Below are positions 36,768-44,311 of a stretch of 57,499 bases of DNA, in pieces (within the stretch, counting starts at the first letter, position 1; each line of letters begins with the position of its first letter). A model generated the notes under the pieces. That model worked only from the letters and a program-made list of their open reading frames with translations, was not told where the DNA came from and made no database searches. The translations under genes and the position numbers were made by a program. Source of the stretch: an uncultured Eubacteriales bacterium (GTDB lineage Bacteria; Bacillota; Clostridia; Lachnospirales; Cellulosilyticaceae); the NCBI GenBank assembly GCA_900551325.1, contig URVM01000023.1:1-57499 (forward strand), given 5' to 3'.

Positions 36768-37721
36768 ATGAAGAAAAAATTAATTTTAATTGCAGGGCCT
36801 ACGGCTTCTGGAAAAACAAAAACAAGTGTCCTTCTTGCTAAACGTATAGGTGGTGAAATTATTTCCTGTGATTCTATGCAAGTTTATAAAGGGATGGACA
36901 TTGGAACAGCGAAGGTAACTCCAAGTGAGATGGAGGGTATACCTCACTATATGATTGACTTATTAGATCCTAGAGAAGGGTCCAATATAGCTTGGTTTAA
37001 AAATGAAGTAGATAAGGCTATTGATGAGATTACAGCTAAAGGTAAAATACCTATTTTAGTAGGTGGAACAGGCTTTTATTTAAATGCCATTCTTTTTGAT
37101 ACACAGTTTGATCAAACAAAGGAAGATACCATTTATAGAAAAGAGCTTGAGTCCTTAGTAGAAGTACATGGCAATGCCTATCTTCATGAAAAACTTGAAG
37201 AAGTAGATCCAGCTAGTGCAAAAGCCATTCATCCAAACAATGTAAAGCGTGTCATTCGTGCCCTTGAGTACTACGCTCAAACAGGTAAACCTATCTCTAG
37301 TCATAATGAAGCAGAAAAGGAAAAAAGAGAAGCACAAGTTTCGCCATACAACTATGCTTTCTTTGCACTAGATATGGATAGAGAAACCCTTTATAATCGT
37401 ATTAATATGCGTGTAGATCAAATGATAAAAGAAGGACTTGTAGAAGAGGTAAAACACTTTTATGATTTAGGTCTTAGTGAAGATATGACAAGTATGAAAG
37501 GCATTGGATATAAGGAATTCTTTCCATACTTTAAAGGTCAGATGAGCCTTGATGCTTGTATAGATCAGCTCAAACAAAATACAAGACATTTTGCTAAACG
37601 ACAGCTTACATGGTTCCGTCATCAAAGTAATCCTACATTTATCCCTGTTGATGCACTAGATTTTGATGCAGAAAAAATCGTAGATGAAATGACAAAATAT
37701 CTTAAAAATATTCTAATATAA
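36768..37721 (+). CDS. miaA: tRNA dimethylallyltransferase
   Basis: A 317-aa enzyme adding a dimethylallyl group to A37 of tRNAs reading codons that start with U, the step before MiaB. The P-loop is GPTASGKTK; ISCDSMQVYKGMDIGTAK and HYMIDLLDP follow. PILVGGTGFYLNAI, NVKRVIRALEYY and the C-terminal TRHFAKRQLTWFRHQ are all diagnostic. It starts 8 nt after mutL and probably ends the operon upstream of hfq, which appears to have its own leader. Confidence 0.95.
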   Translation: MKKKLILIAGPTASGKTKTSVLLAKRIGGEIISCDSMQVYKGMDIGTAKVTPSEMEGIPHYMIDLLDPREGSNIAWFKNEVDKAIDEITAKGKIPILVGGTGFYLNAILFDTQFDQTKEDTIYRKELESLVEVHGNAYLHEKLEEVDPASAKAIHPNNVKRVIRALEYYAQTGKPISSHNEAEKEKREAQVSPYNYAFFALDMDRETLYNRINMRVDQMIKEGLVEEVKHFYDLGLSEDMTSMKGIGYKEFFPYFKGQMSLDACIDQLKQNTRHFAKRQLTWFRHQSNPTFIPVDALDFDAEKIVDEMTKYLKNILI

Positions 37722-37815
37722 GCTATAATTTATTTGGAAATAGATGTATAATGAAAATAAAGAATGAGCATACTAAGAATAGTAAAGCTAGAAATTTTAG
37801 GCAATATATAGACAA

Positions 37816-37834
37816 GTATAGGTTTATCCTATAC
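37816..37834 (+). promoter_or_regulatory. Hairpin in the hfq leader
   Basis: GTATAGG-TTTAT-CCTATAC is a perfect 7-bp stem with a T-rich loop about 40 nt before the hfq start. A candidate -10, TATAAT, lies at about 37747. A U-rich leader loop could be bound by Hfq itself, but this is only a suggestion. Confidence 0.4.
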
Positions 37835-37874
37835 AATGAATTTAATCTAAAAATCCTTAGGAGGGGTATGACGT

Positions 37875-38111
37875 ATGAGTAAAGCTATCAATCTACAAGA
37901 CTTACTTTTAAATCAATTAAGAAAAGATCGTATTGCAGTTACTGTATTCTTAACAAATGGTTTCCAAATTAAAGGAACAGTAAGAGGATTCGACAATTTC
38001 GTAGTACTTTTAGAAAGTGAAGGCAAACAACACATGATTTATAAACATGCCATCTCAACTGTTTGCCCATCAAAAGTTGTAAGTCTTAATATTTCAGCAC
38101 AAGCAGAATAA
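37875..38111 (+). CDS. hfq: RNA chaperone Hfq
   Basis: A 78-aa Sm-like protein forming a hexameric ring that binds A-rich and U-rich RNA. Sm1 is VTVFLTNGFQIKGTVRGFDNFVVLL and Sm2 includes the hallmark YKHAIST. The N-terminus (NLQDLLLNQLRKDR) is typical. The ATG at 37875 has AGGAGGGG 8 nt upstream; an out-of-frame ATG at 37868 makes only a 4-codon frame and sits too close to that site. It follows miaA as in many bacteria. Confidence 0.96.
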   Translation: MSKAINLQDLLLNQLRKDRIAVTVFLTNGFQIKGTVRGFDNFVVLLESEGKQHMIYKHAISTVCPSKVVSLNISAQAE

Positions 38112-38168
38112 ACTATAATTATTGTAAGTTAAAGTATTGCACAAATAAAGTACATTTTATCAAATGAA

Positions 38169-38222
38169 AAATGAGAGCACATGATTTGAGGTAAGTATAC
38201 CTAGTCAAATGCTCTCATTTTT
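38169..38222 (+). terminator. Intrinsic terminator after hfq
   Basis: AAATGAGAGCA (38169-38179) pairs with TGCTCTCATTT (38210-38220), with inner pairing TTGAGGTA/TATACC, then TTTTC. It ends the miaB-hfq block. Confidence 0.85.
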
Positions 38223-38288
38223 CGTTGTCAGCCAATCAGTATGTAAGTTGTAAATAGGTTTTTTTATTAAATTTATTTTAAAAAGTTA

Positions 38289-38319
38289 TTGCATCTCCTC
38301 TTACAGGAGTAGGTAGAAT
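38289..38319 (+). promoter_or_regulatory. MerR-type promoter/operator with 19-bp spacer
   Basis: TTGCAT (38289-38294) and TAGAAT (38314-38319) are separated by exactly 19 bp. The spacer begins with the dyad CTCCT-CTTAC-AGGAG (38295-38309). Over-long spacers holding a dyad are the hallmark of promoters twisted into alignment by MerR-family activators. It directly precedes the merR-like gene, so autoregulation is likely. The -10 covers the upstream ATG 38318, which excludes that codon as a start. Confidence 0.7.
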
Positions 38320-38344
38320 GAAAAAAGAGAAAGGAGTGGGCTTT

Positions 38345-39154
38345 ATGTATAGAATTGGAGAGTTTTCTAAGATGAGCAAGACAACTATAAAGACCTTACA
38401 CTATTATGATCAAATAGGATTACTTAAGCCAAATGAAGTAGATAGACTGACAGGCCATAGATATTATACAACTAAGCAACTTATGATTTTGCATAAAATA
38501 CAATCATTAAGGCAAATGGGTATATCTATTGATCAAATTAAATTAATTTTACAAGGACAAAGCGCTAAGGAAATCTTAGAAAAAAGACGCCAAGAATTAG
38601 TTCTAGAACTAAAAAACTATGAAGAACAACTTTCTCGAATAGAATTTACCCTATCCGGTAAAGAGGAGGAAAAGATAATGAATTATCAAGCAACAATTAA
38701 AGAATTACCAGAATGTATTGTATACTCTAAGAAGATGATGGTACCTAATTATAATGCTTACTTTGAAGTGATTCCCGCTATTGGTAAACAAGTTTTAGGC
38801 AAATACCCAGATTTAAAGTGTGCAAGTCCAGAGTATTGTTTTATTGTATATTTAGATAATGAATACAAAGAGACAGACATTCGTATTGAATTTTGCGAAG
38901 CAGTTACCCAGTTAAAAGAAGATTTTGATGACATTAAGTTTAAAAAAGTAAAGAGTACAAATGCAGTTTCAGTTATGCATAAAGGTTCTTATTCTGGTTT
39001 AGCACAAGCCTATGCTTATGCATTTGAATGGATAGAAAACAATGGATATACTATATCAGACCATCCAAGAGAAAATTATATTGATGGTATTTGGAATAAA
39101 GAGAGTGAAGAGGACTGGCTAACAGAACTTCAAATTCCAATCATAAGAAAGTAA
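38345..39154 (+). CDS. MerR-family regulator with GyrI-like effector domain
   Basis: A 269-aa regulator. The winged-helix DNA-binding domain (YRIGEFSKMSKTTIKTLHYYDQIGLLKP, GHRYYTTKQL) is followed by a dimerisation coiled coil (~75-110) and a C-terminal ~155-residue GyrI/AraC-type ligand-binding domain (CIVYSKKM, YFEVIPAIGKQ, MHKGSYSGLAQAYAYAFEWIE, EDWLTELQIPI). This is the BmrR-like layout, sensing hydrophobic or cationic compounds. I chose ATG 38345 with AAAGGAG 9 nt upstream, since the earlier ATG at 38318 overlaps the -10 element. No efflux gene is directly downstream. Confidence 0.9.
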   Translation: MYRIGEFSKMSKTTIKTLHYYDQIGLLKPNEVDRLTGHRYYTTKQLMILHKIQSLRQMGISIDQIKLILQGQSAKEILEKRRQELVLELKNYEEQLSRIEFTLSGKEEEKIMNYQATIKELPECIVYSKKMMVPNYNAYFEVIPAIGKQVLGKYPDLKCASPEYCFIVYLDNEYKETDIRIEFCEAVTQLKEDFDDIKFKKVKSTNAVSVMHKGSYSGLAQAYAYAFEWIENNGYTISDHPRENYIDGIWNKESEEDWLTELQIPIIRK

Positions 39155-39166
39155 TAAAATAAGTTA

Positions 39167-39199
39167 AGAGCCACTTGCTTTTTTGTAAGTGGCTCTTCC
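39167..39199. terminator. Bidirectional terminator between merR-like and small membrane-protein genes
   Basis: AGAGCCACTT (39167-39176) pairs with AAGTGGCTCT (39187-39196), a perfect 10-bp stem with a T-rich loop, between convergent genes. Confidence 0.75.
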
Positions 39200-39349
39200 T
39201 TATGAATTTTTCTTTATATATATCTTTAAAGCTTTAATAAGTAAAAATAATACATAGAGACTTAGTCCTAAAAGTGTTAAGACGATTAAAAAATTTATAA
39301 GAATAACAATAGACATGAGTGGGGCTATACTATTTGGTGAAGTGAGCAT
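39200..39349 (-). CDS. Small single-pass membrane protein (49 aa)
   Basis: A 49-aa frame, MLTSPNSIAPLMSIVILINF..., with one long hydrophobic helix (about residues 12-38) and a basic tail KALKIYIKKNS, so the C-terminus is probably cytoplasmic. AAGGAG lies about 10 nt upstream of the ATG at 39349 on the minus strand. The frame extends further upstream without support, so I use the shorter start. No family recognised. Confidence 0.6.
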   Translation of the reverse strand: MLTSPNSIAPLMSIVILINFLIVLTLLGLSLYVLFLLIKALKIYIKKNS

Positions 39350-39466
39350 ATGATTTCTCCTTTTATATTGATTTATTAGATGAATTAGAATACAATGCTG
39401 TAAATATGTTATCATAATAGAACAGAAAAACAAAGTATTATATTATTAATTTGAATATATTATTAA

Positions 39467-39598
39467 TTTATAAGAGATGATGATAGAATATGCCAAGGTC
39501 CGGATGAAGAACTTTCAAAGAGAGGTTTTGAATATTTTTACCACAAAAGTTCTTTAGAAGGAGATATCTATAGATATCGCAAAAAGATTATAAAATAA
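39467..39598 (+). pseudogene. Possible gene remnant without start codon
   Basis: An open stretch of 43 codons, ending TAA 39596-39598, with protein-like composition (CQGPDEELSKRGFEYFYHK, then GDIYRYRKKIIK) but no ATG, GTG or TTG start and a stop codon directly upstream. It sits in the 434-bp gap 39350-39783 between the small membrane gene and the pilus-like operon, and is followed by a terminator. It may be the 3' end of a decayed gene. I do not recognise the family, and chance cannot be excluded. The remainder of the gap shows nothing more than A+T-rich sequence. Confidence 0.35.
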
Positions 39599-39617
39599 AA
39601 TGAATCAGTGAACTTGG

Positions 39618-39675
39618 AACTGACCTCTAATAAGTTAGACTTAAATAGCTAACTTATTGAAGGTCAGTTTTTTAT
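39618..39675 (+). terminator. Intrinsic terminator upstream of the pilus-like operon
   Basis: AACTGACCT (39618-39626) pairs with AGGTCAGTT (39661-39669), with an inner stem AATAAGTTAG/CTAACTTATT, followed by TTTTTTAT. It insulates the operon from upstream and supports the idea that the preceding remnant was once a transcribed gene. Confidence 0.85.
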
Positions 39676-39783
39676 GTCTGTAAATAATCAGTAGACTAAA
39701 GGTACTCTCATTTTTTAGGGCATATCTGATAAGAGACGATGCATATAAATATAAAGATACTTATGGAATAAGAAAGACAGCTT

Positions 39784-40590
39784 ATGAAACCTTTAAAGAT
39801 AAGGATTATAATACTGATTTTATATTTTTATTGTTTACCTCTTTATGGCACTACACCTATTCTATTTAATGAAACAGCTTTAGACTTAGGGATTATCCGA
39901 GTAACCTATACGGGCAAAGAAGAAATCAAACTTAAAGTAATGATTGAAAAGGTAGAAGGGAAAGAAAAGTATACCTATGACCTTTTACTTCGAAATAAAG
40001 CTGAATCTTTTCCTCTTCAAATGGGAAACGGTACTTATAAAATAAGTGTTTTAAAAAACGTTAAGGGGACAAGTTATGCATTAGTAGATGCGAAAACTGT
40101 AGTACTTAATTTAAAAGATGAGAAAAATGTTTATTTAACATCTATCCAAAATATCAATTGGTCTTCTACATCAAAGCCAGTTCAAAAGGCAGTAGACTTA
40201 GTAGATAAAACAAAAAACGTAGAAGAAAAGGCAAAAATCTTATACAGACATGTAATTTATGAGTATACCTATGACTATGATAAGCTAGCAACTTTAGCAG
40301 CAGATTATTTACCTAATATTGATGTGACTTATGATGAGAAAACAGGTATTTGTTATGATTTTTCTTCTCTTTATGCAGCTATGTTAAGAAGTCAACAAAT
40401 TCCTACAAAACTTGTTAAAGGCTATAGTGAAAATGCCAAAGGCTATCATGCTTGGAATGAGGTTTACGATGAACAATTAAAAGAGTGGGTCATTGTAGAT
40501 ACTACTTATGATTTACAAGTAATCAAGAAAAAACCTTATTTAAAATGGATTAAATCCAATAAGGTTTATGAAAAAGTAAAGGAATATTAA
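39784..40590 (+). CDS. Secreted transglutaminase-like domain protein
   Basis: A 268-aa protein with an N-terminal signal peptide or anchor (IRIIILILYFYCLPLYG). An N-terminal beta-rich region of ~100 residues precedes a transglutaminase-core domain: the nucleophile in KTGICYDFSSLYAAMLR, the His in GYHAWNEVY and the Asp in VIVDTTYD form the Cys-His-Asp triad. Bacterial members are cysteine proteases or cross-linking enzymes acting at the cell surface. The ATG has a weak ribosome site. It is 12 nt ahead of the GspF-like gene, so it is probably the first gene of the pilus-like operon. Confidence 0.85.
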   Translation: MKPLKIRIIILILYFYCLPLYGTTPILFNETALDLGIIRVTYTGKEEIKLKVMIEKVEGKEKYTYDLLLRNKAESFPLQMGNGTYKISVLKNVKGTSYALVDAKTVVLNLKDEKNVYLTSIQNINWSSTSKPVQKAVDLVDKTKNVEEKAKILYRHVIYEYTYDYDKLATLAADYLPNIDVTYDEKTGICYDFSSLYAAMLRSQQIPTKLVKGYSENAKGYHAWNEVYDEQLKEWVIVDTTYDLQVIKKKPYLKWIKSNKVYEKVKEY

Positions 40591-40602
40591 GGAGGTGATT
40601 TT

Positions 40603-41610
40603 ATGACAAGGGAAATACTTAGCACATTATTTAGTGGCCTAAGTGGACTTTTAAAGGCAGGCATCCCTCTTCAAGAAGGTATAGATTTACTTATAGATGA
40701 AGGGGAAGATGAGGCCTTTATAGAGAAGATAGCAGAAGGCTTAAAAGAATATAAGCCCATTGAACAAGTATGTGAAACAGTGGATGCAATCCCCCAATAT
40801 AGTAAAGATGTTATAAAAATAGGGGCAAAAGCAGGTCGCTTAGAAGAAGCGTTAGATGGTCTATCTCTTTACTATGAAAGAATGGATGAAATTTCTCAAA
40901 GTATAAGAACAATTCTGATGTATCCTATAATTTTAAGTACTATGCTACTAGGTATCATACTTATTTTAATATTAAAGGTAACCCCTTTAATTGAAGGAAT
41001 TTACAAAAATTTAGGTGAGGAAATAGCTTATGTATGGAGAAGTTTTCTGCCTATCTATAGGGGAATGGGAATAGTAGTAATACTTCTACTTAGTAGTTTT
41101 ATAGCTATGATTCTTTTTATAGGTTATTGGTTTAAACAAAACCAATTTCCCAAATGGCTTAATAAACTTTTTATACGTTCTAAACTTGCCTATGATCTTA
41201 GCTTGGTCAAAGTATTATTCAATATAACATTACTTGTAAAAAGTGGCTTAAGTTTTCAAGAGACATTAGAAGAGGTAAAGGATATAACAAATCATCCTTT
41301 TATTTATGAAAAAATACATAGAGGGTGTACTTTACTTGAGACACATACACCCCTTATTAAGACATTACAGAATATACAGCTTTTTTCTCCTATTGATACA
41401 AAGAAGCTGTCTATAGCATATTATACAGGACATTTAGATGAAACTTTAAGCAAGATTGTAACCGAATATGAAAACAAGTTAGATGAGAAGCTTAACATAT
41501 TGATAGGGCGTATTGAATTTATATCAGTTACTGTACTTGCTCTTATTATGGGTGGAATGCTTTTAACTATTATATTGCCACTTATTCGTATTATGTCACT
41601 AATAGGATAA
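40603..41610 (+). CDS. Type IV pilus/type II secretion platform protein (GspF/PilC-like)
   Basis: A 335-aa inner-membrane platform protein with two F-domain repeats (FSGLSGLLKAGIPLQEGIDLL; VLFNITLLVKSGLSFQETLEEV), each with the KSG/AGIxLxE signature, and three hydrophobic segments (about residues 105-128, 155-178, 305-330). It couples the cytoplasmic ATPase to pilin or pseudopilin assembly. AAGGAGGTGATT precedes the ATG. It is slightly shorter than typical PilC (about 400). The only ATPase in the locus is the PilT-like one downstream. Confidence 0.85.
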   Translation: MTREILSTLFSGLSGLLKAGIPLQEGIDLLIDEGEDEAFIEKIAEGLKEYKPIEQVCETVDAIPQYSKDVIKIGAKAGRLEEALDGLSLYYERMDEISQSIRTILMYPIILSTMLLGIILILILKVTPLIEGIYKNLGEEIAYVWRSFLPIYRGMGIVVILLLSSFIAMILFIGYWFKQNQFPKWLNKLFIRSKLAYDLSLVKVLFNITLLVKSGLSFQETLEEVKDITNHPFIYEKIHRGCTLLETHTPLIKTLQNIQLFSPIDTKKLSIAYYTGHLDETLSKIVTEYENKLDEKLNILIGRIEFISVTVLALIMGGMLLTIILPLIRIMSLIG

Positions 41611-41625
41611 ATAAGGAGGAACCAG

Positions 41626-41922
41626 ATGAAAGGTAAAGATCTAATAAAGTGTATTGTGGGGTATAGTTTAATAATAGGTGTTTTTTTAGGTAGTATAAGC
41701 CTTATGGAAGTAGGTGTTGATATTAAGGCAATCAGTGTTTTAGAGGATGATATTAAGCGAGCAGCTATACAATGCTATGCAGTAGAAGGATTTTATCCAC
41801 CAGATTGGTCTTATTTAAAGGATCATTACAATGTGCCAATGGATGAAGAAAAGTATAGTGTGTATTATGATACTTTTGCATCTAATATTATGCCAGATAT
41901 ACAAGTGATCAAGAAGGAGTAA
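41626..41922 (+). CDS. Small membrane-anchored pseudopilin-like protein (98 aa)
   Basis: A 98-aa protein with an N-terminal hydrophobic helix (about residues 9-30) and a short extracellular part whose DIKRAAIQCYAVEGFYPPDWSYLKDHY resembles the first turn of pseudopilin globular domains (alternating helix then YPPxxxxLxxxY). It lacks a canonical prepilin cleavage Gly-Phe and Glu at +5, so it may stay unprocessed. A good AAGGAGG precedes the ATG. Part of the pilus-like operon; family uncertain. Confidence 0.65.
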   Translation: MKGKDLIKCIVGYSLIIGVFLGSISLMEVGVDIKAISVLEDDIKRAAIQCYAVEGFYPPDWSYLKDHYNVPMDEEKYSVYYDTFASNIMPDIQVIKKE

Positions 41923-41928
41923 AAAAAG

Positions 41929-42435
41929 ATGGCTATTAAGTATGCCAAAACTTTAAATACATCTCAATTAGAGTTTCTTCTAGTGATAATGCATATTCTT
42001 ATCTCAGGATTAGGTATGTTAGGAATAGTTATTTTAGGGGCTAATCATTACTTTAAAACAGTCCATCATTTAGAAGAACAATTTAATGTGTATAATAGCT
42101 TAAATTATATTGGTATGAAAATACGGCAAAATCAAAGTCCATCAAATATTAATATGGTGATAAAGGATAATAAGCAGATCCTTGTTATAACAGAAGAAAT
42201 AGAAGAAGTAGTCTATGAAACATGGATTTATCAATATGAAGATAAACTTTATGAATTGTTTACGGAAAAAGGCAATGCCATTGATCTAAAAAATGGAGTT
42301 GCATTAATGCCAATTAAGAAATTAGTTATGGAAAAGTCTGAAGAAGAAGTAGTAAAAATCCAAATAACCAATCAAGAGGGTGAAAGTAGAGCGCTTTTCT
42401 TATATCTTAGAGGGGAAAATAATGAGGAAAATTAA
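41929..42435 (+). CDS. Membrane-anchored pseudopilin-like protein (168 aa; DUF4860-like)
   Basis: A 168-aa protein with one N-terminal hydrophobic helix (about residues 16-40; LEFLLVIMHILISGLGMLGIVIL) followed by a helix (HHLEEQFNVYNSLNYIGMKIRQNQ) and a beta-rich domain, the usual pseudopilin order. A Glu (LEF) precedes the hydrophobic stretch, but there is no Gly at the expected cleavage position. The likeness to DUF4860 is from memory and tentative. It starts 6 nt after the previous gene and overlaps the next by 14 nt. Confidence 0.65.
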   Translation: MAIKYAKTLNTSQLEFLLVIMHILISGLGMLGIVILGANHYFKTVHHLEEQFNVYNSLNYIGMKIRQNQSPSNINMVIKDNKQILVITEEIEEVVYETWIYQYEDKLYELFTEKGNAIDLKNGVALMPIKKLVMEKSEEEVVKIQITNQEGESRALFLYLRGENNEEN

Positions 42436-42841
42436 AAAAGAGAAAGGACATAGTTTTATTATTGAGTTTACTTTATGTCTAGTTATATTTTCAGTCGTTT
42501 GTAGTTTAGTTATAAGTATATTTGCAAAAGCAGATAGACTAAATGATAAAGCAGAGGCTTTAAGTTTTGCTAATATCCAAATTCAAAATGTAGCAGAGTG
42601 GATTAGGGTAGGTAAATCAAAAACAGACTTAGAAGAACTTTGTATCCAAAATGGTGGAATAAGAAAAGATGAAGGCTATCATTTTATGTATAAGGGTTAT
42701 ACTCTTATATTAACATGGAATGAAGAACCTAAGGCACATGGGGTAATGACTCACTTCTATATACAATTTGTTTCATCCGAAGAAATCTTAGCTAAACTAG
42801 AAATTGATAAATATTATATAGATGAAGGAGCAGAAAAATGA
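42422..42841 (+). CDS. Prepilin-like protein with variant class III signal (139 aa)
   Basis: A 139-aa protein whose N-terminus, KIKKEKGHSFIIEFTLCLVIF, looks like a prepilin signal: basic leader, Gly, then hydrophobic helix containing Glu. The Glu is at +6 instead of the usual +5 and the residue after Gly is His, so it is a divergent or lost cleavage site. I start at ATG 42422 because GAGGGG lies 6-7 nt upstream; the frame extends to 42380 inside the previous gene. Its stop overlaps the next start by four bases (ATGA). Confidence 0.65.
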   Translation: MRKIKKEKGHSFIIEFTLCLVIFSVVCSLVISIFAKADRLNDKAEALSFANIQIQNVAEWIRVGKSKTDLEELCIQNGGIRKDEGYHFMYKGYTLILTWNEEPKAHGVMTHFYIQFVSSEEILAKLEIDKYYIDEGAEK

Positions 42842-43236
42842 AGAAAAAACGAACTATACAGGTAGGCATAGGAAGTATCTCTGTCATTATGTTTTTAATG
42901 GTTCTAAGTTTATATTTCCTTGCAATATTAAACTTATCTACAGTGACAGCTCATTTTAAATTAGCCCAAAAAGCTTTAAATCATACATATATGCTTTATG
43001 ACGGAGAAAATAAAATAGAGTCTATAAAGGAAACACTTTATGAAAAAGGGCTTAATCAAACTTTAGAAAATATCTCTTACCCTTATAAACTTACCTCAAA
43101 TGATTTAGAAGTTAGTATACCTTTATCAGCATATGAAACCATGATGGCTACTATAGATTTAGAGAAGGGCTATAGAATAAGTTGGTATTTACAAACAGAA
43201 CTGTATGATATAAATACTACTCAATTAGGAGAGTAA
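42838..43236 (+). CDS. Small membrane protein of the pilus-like operon (132 aa; PilX-like position)
   Basis: A 132-aa protein with a basic N-terminus and one hydrophobic helix (about residues 11-33; SISVIMFLMVLSLYFLAILNL) leading into a helix, TAHFKLAQKALNHTYMLYDG, and a short extracellular part. The position and the helix-then-AQKAL pattern recall PilX/GspK-like minor components, but similarity is weak. It overlaps the preceding gene by 4 nt and is 2 nt from the ATPase gene, so translation is tightly coupled. Confidence 0.6.
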   Translation: MKKKRTIQVGIGSISVIMFLMVLSLYFLAILNLSTVTAHFKLAQKALNHTYMLYDGENKIESIKETLYEKGLNQTLENISYPYKLTSNDLEVSIPLSAYETMMATIDLEKGYRISWYLQTELYDINTTQLGE

Positions 43237-43238
43237 AG

Positions 43239-44300
43239 ATGAATATAGATTGCATTTTAAAAGATGGAATAGAGAAGAATGTGTCAGACTTATTCATTGT
43301 AGCAGGTGCACCTTTATCATTTAAAATAGGGAAATATATTATACCCTATAATACAGTGAAACTCACATCAACAGAAACAATGGGTATTATTCAAGAGCTC
43401 TATAAGAAAAGTAGTAGAGATATGGAACCTTTTTTGAAAAAGGGAGATGATGATTTTTCTTTTGCACTATCAGGCATTGGAAGATTTAGAGTAAATGCAT
43501 ATAAGCAAAGAGGATCTATAGCAGCTGTAATACGCATGGTGAAATTTCAGTTACCAGATTACAAAAAAATGGGCATTCCTAAAGAAGTAATTGGATTTCA
43601 TAAGGAGCAAAGTGGTCTTATTCTTGTAACAGGACCAGCTGGAAGTGGCAAAACTACTACTTTAACATGTATTATTGATCAGATTAATCAATATAGAAAT
43701 TGCCATATCGTTACACTTGAAGATCCTATTGAATATATACATCAACATAAAAGCAGTATTATAAGTCAAAGGGAAGTTCACCAAGATACTATAAACTACA
43801 TTAAAGGATTAAGGGCTGCCTTAAGAGAATGTCCAGAAGTGATTTTTATAGGGGAAATGCGAGATCTAGAGACAATGGAAGCAGCTATAAGAGCGGCTGA
43901 AACAGGTCAATTAATATTTTCTACTTTGCATACCCTTGGTGCTATAGCTACAATTGATAGAATAATAGATAGCTTTCCAGCCAATCAACAACAACAAATA
44001 CGTATGCAACTTGCTATGTCTTTAAAAGCCATCATCTCAGAGCAACTCATACCTAAAATCAAAGGTGGGCTTGTTCCAGCCTTTGAAGTGATGAGGGTGA
44101 CACCAGCTATTAGTAATATTATACGAGAAGCTAAAGTACACCAACTTAATACGATTCTCTATAGTAGTAAAGACGAAGGAATGATAAGTATGGACACAAG
44201 TCTTATAGAACTTTATGAAAAAGGTCTTATTAGTAAAGATGAGGCAATTAGGCATAGTATCAATTATGAATTTACAAGTAGGAAACTCCAGAATCTTTAA
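43239..44300 (+). CDS. PilT-type type IV pilus ATPase
   Basis: A 353-aa secretion/retraction ATPase. An N-terminal PAS-like domain (DLFIVAGAPLSFKIG) precedes the RecA core with Walker A GPAGSGKTTTL, Asp box HIVTLEDPIEYIHQH, Walker B ECPEVIFIGEMRDLETM, and His box IFSTLHTLGA. The GEMRD and AIRAAETGQLIFSTLHT forms and the C-terminal LIELYEKGLISKDEA are PilT-like, so retraction ATPase is the nearest relative. No PilB extension ATPase lies in the operon. This motor may drive a non-standard pseudopilus. AAGATG-only start spacing suggests coupled translation. Confidence 0.88.
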   Translation: MNIDCILKDGIEKNVSDLFIVAGAPLSFKIGKYIIPYNTVKLTSTETMGIIQELYKKSSRDMEPFLKKGDDDFSFALSGIGRFRVNAYKQRGSIAAVIRMVKFQLPDYKKMGIPKEVIGFHKEQSGLILVTGPAGSGKTTTLTCIIDQINQYRNCHIVTLEDPIEYIHQHKSSIISQREVHQDTINYIKGLRAALRECPEVIFIGEMRDLETMEAAIRAAETGQLIFSTLHTLGAIATIDRIIDSFPANQQQQIRMQLAMSLKAIISEQLIPKIKGGLVPAFEVMRVTPAISNIIREAKVHQLNTILYSSKDEGMISMDTSLIELYEKGLISKDEAIRHSINYEFTSRKLQNL

Positions 44301-44311
44301 GGAGAGATTAT

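Noticed and set aside
38318..38345. ATG 38318 as the start of the MerR-family regulator
   Set aside because: It overlaps the -10 element of the promoter, and ATG 38345 has a better ribosome site and the family N-terminus.
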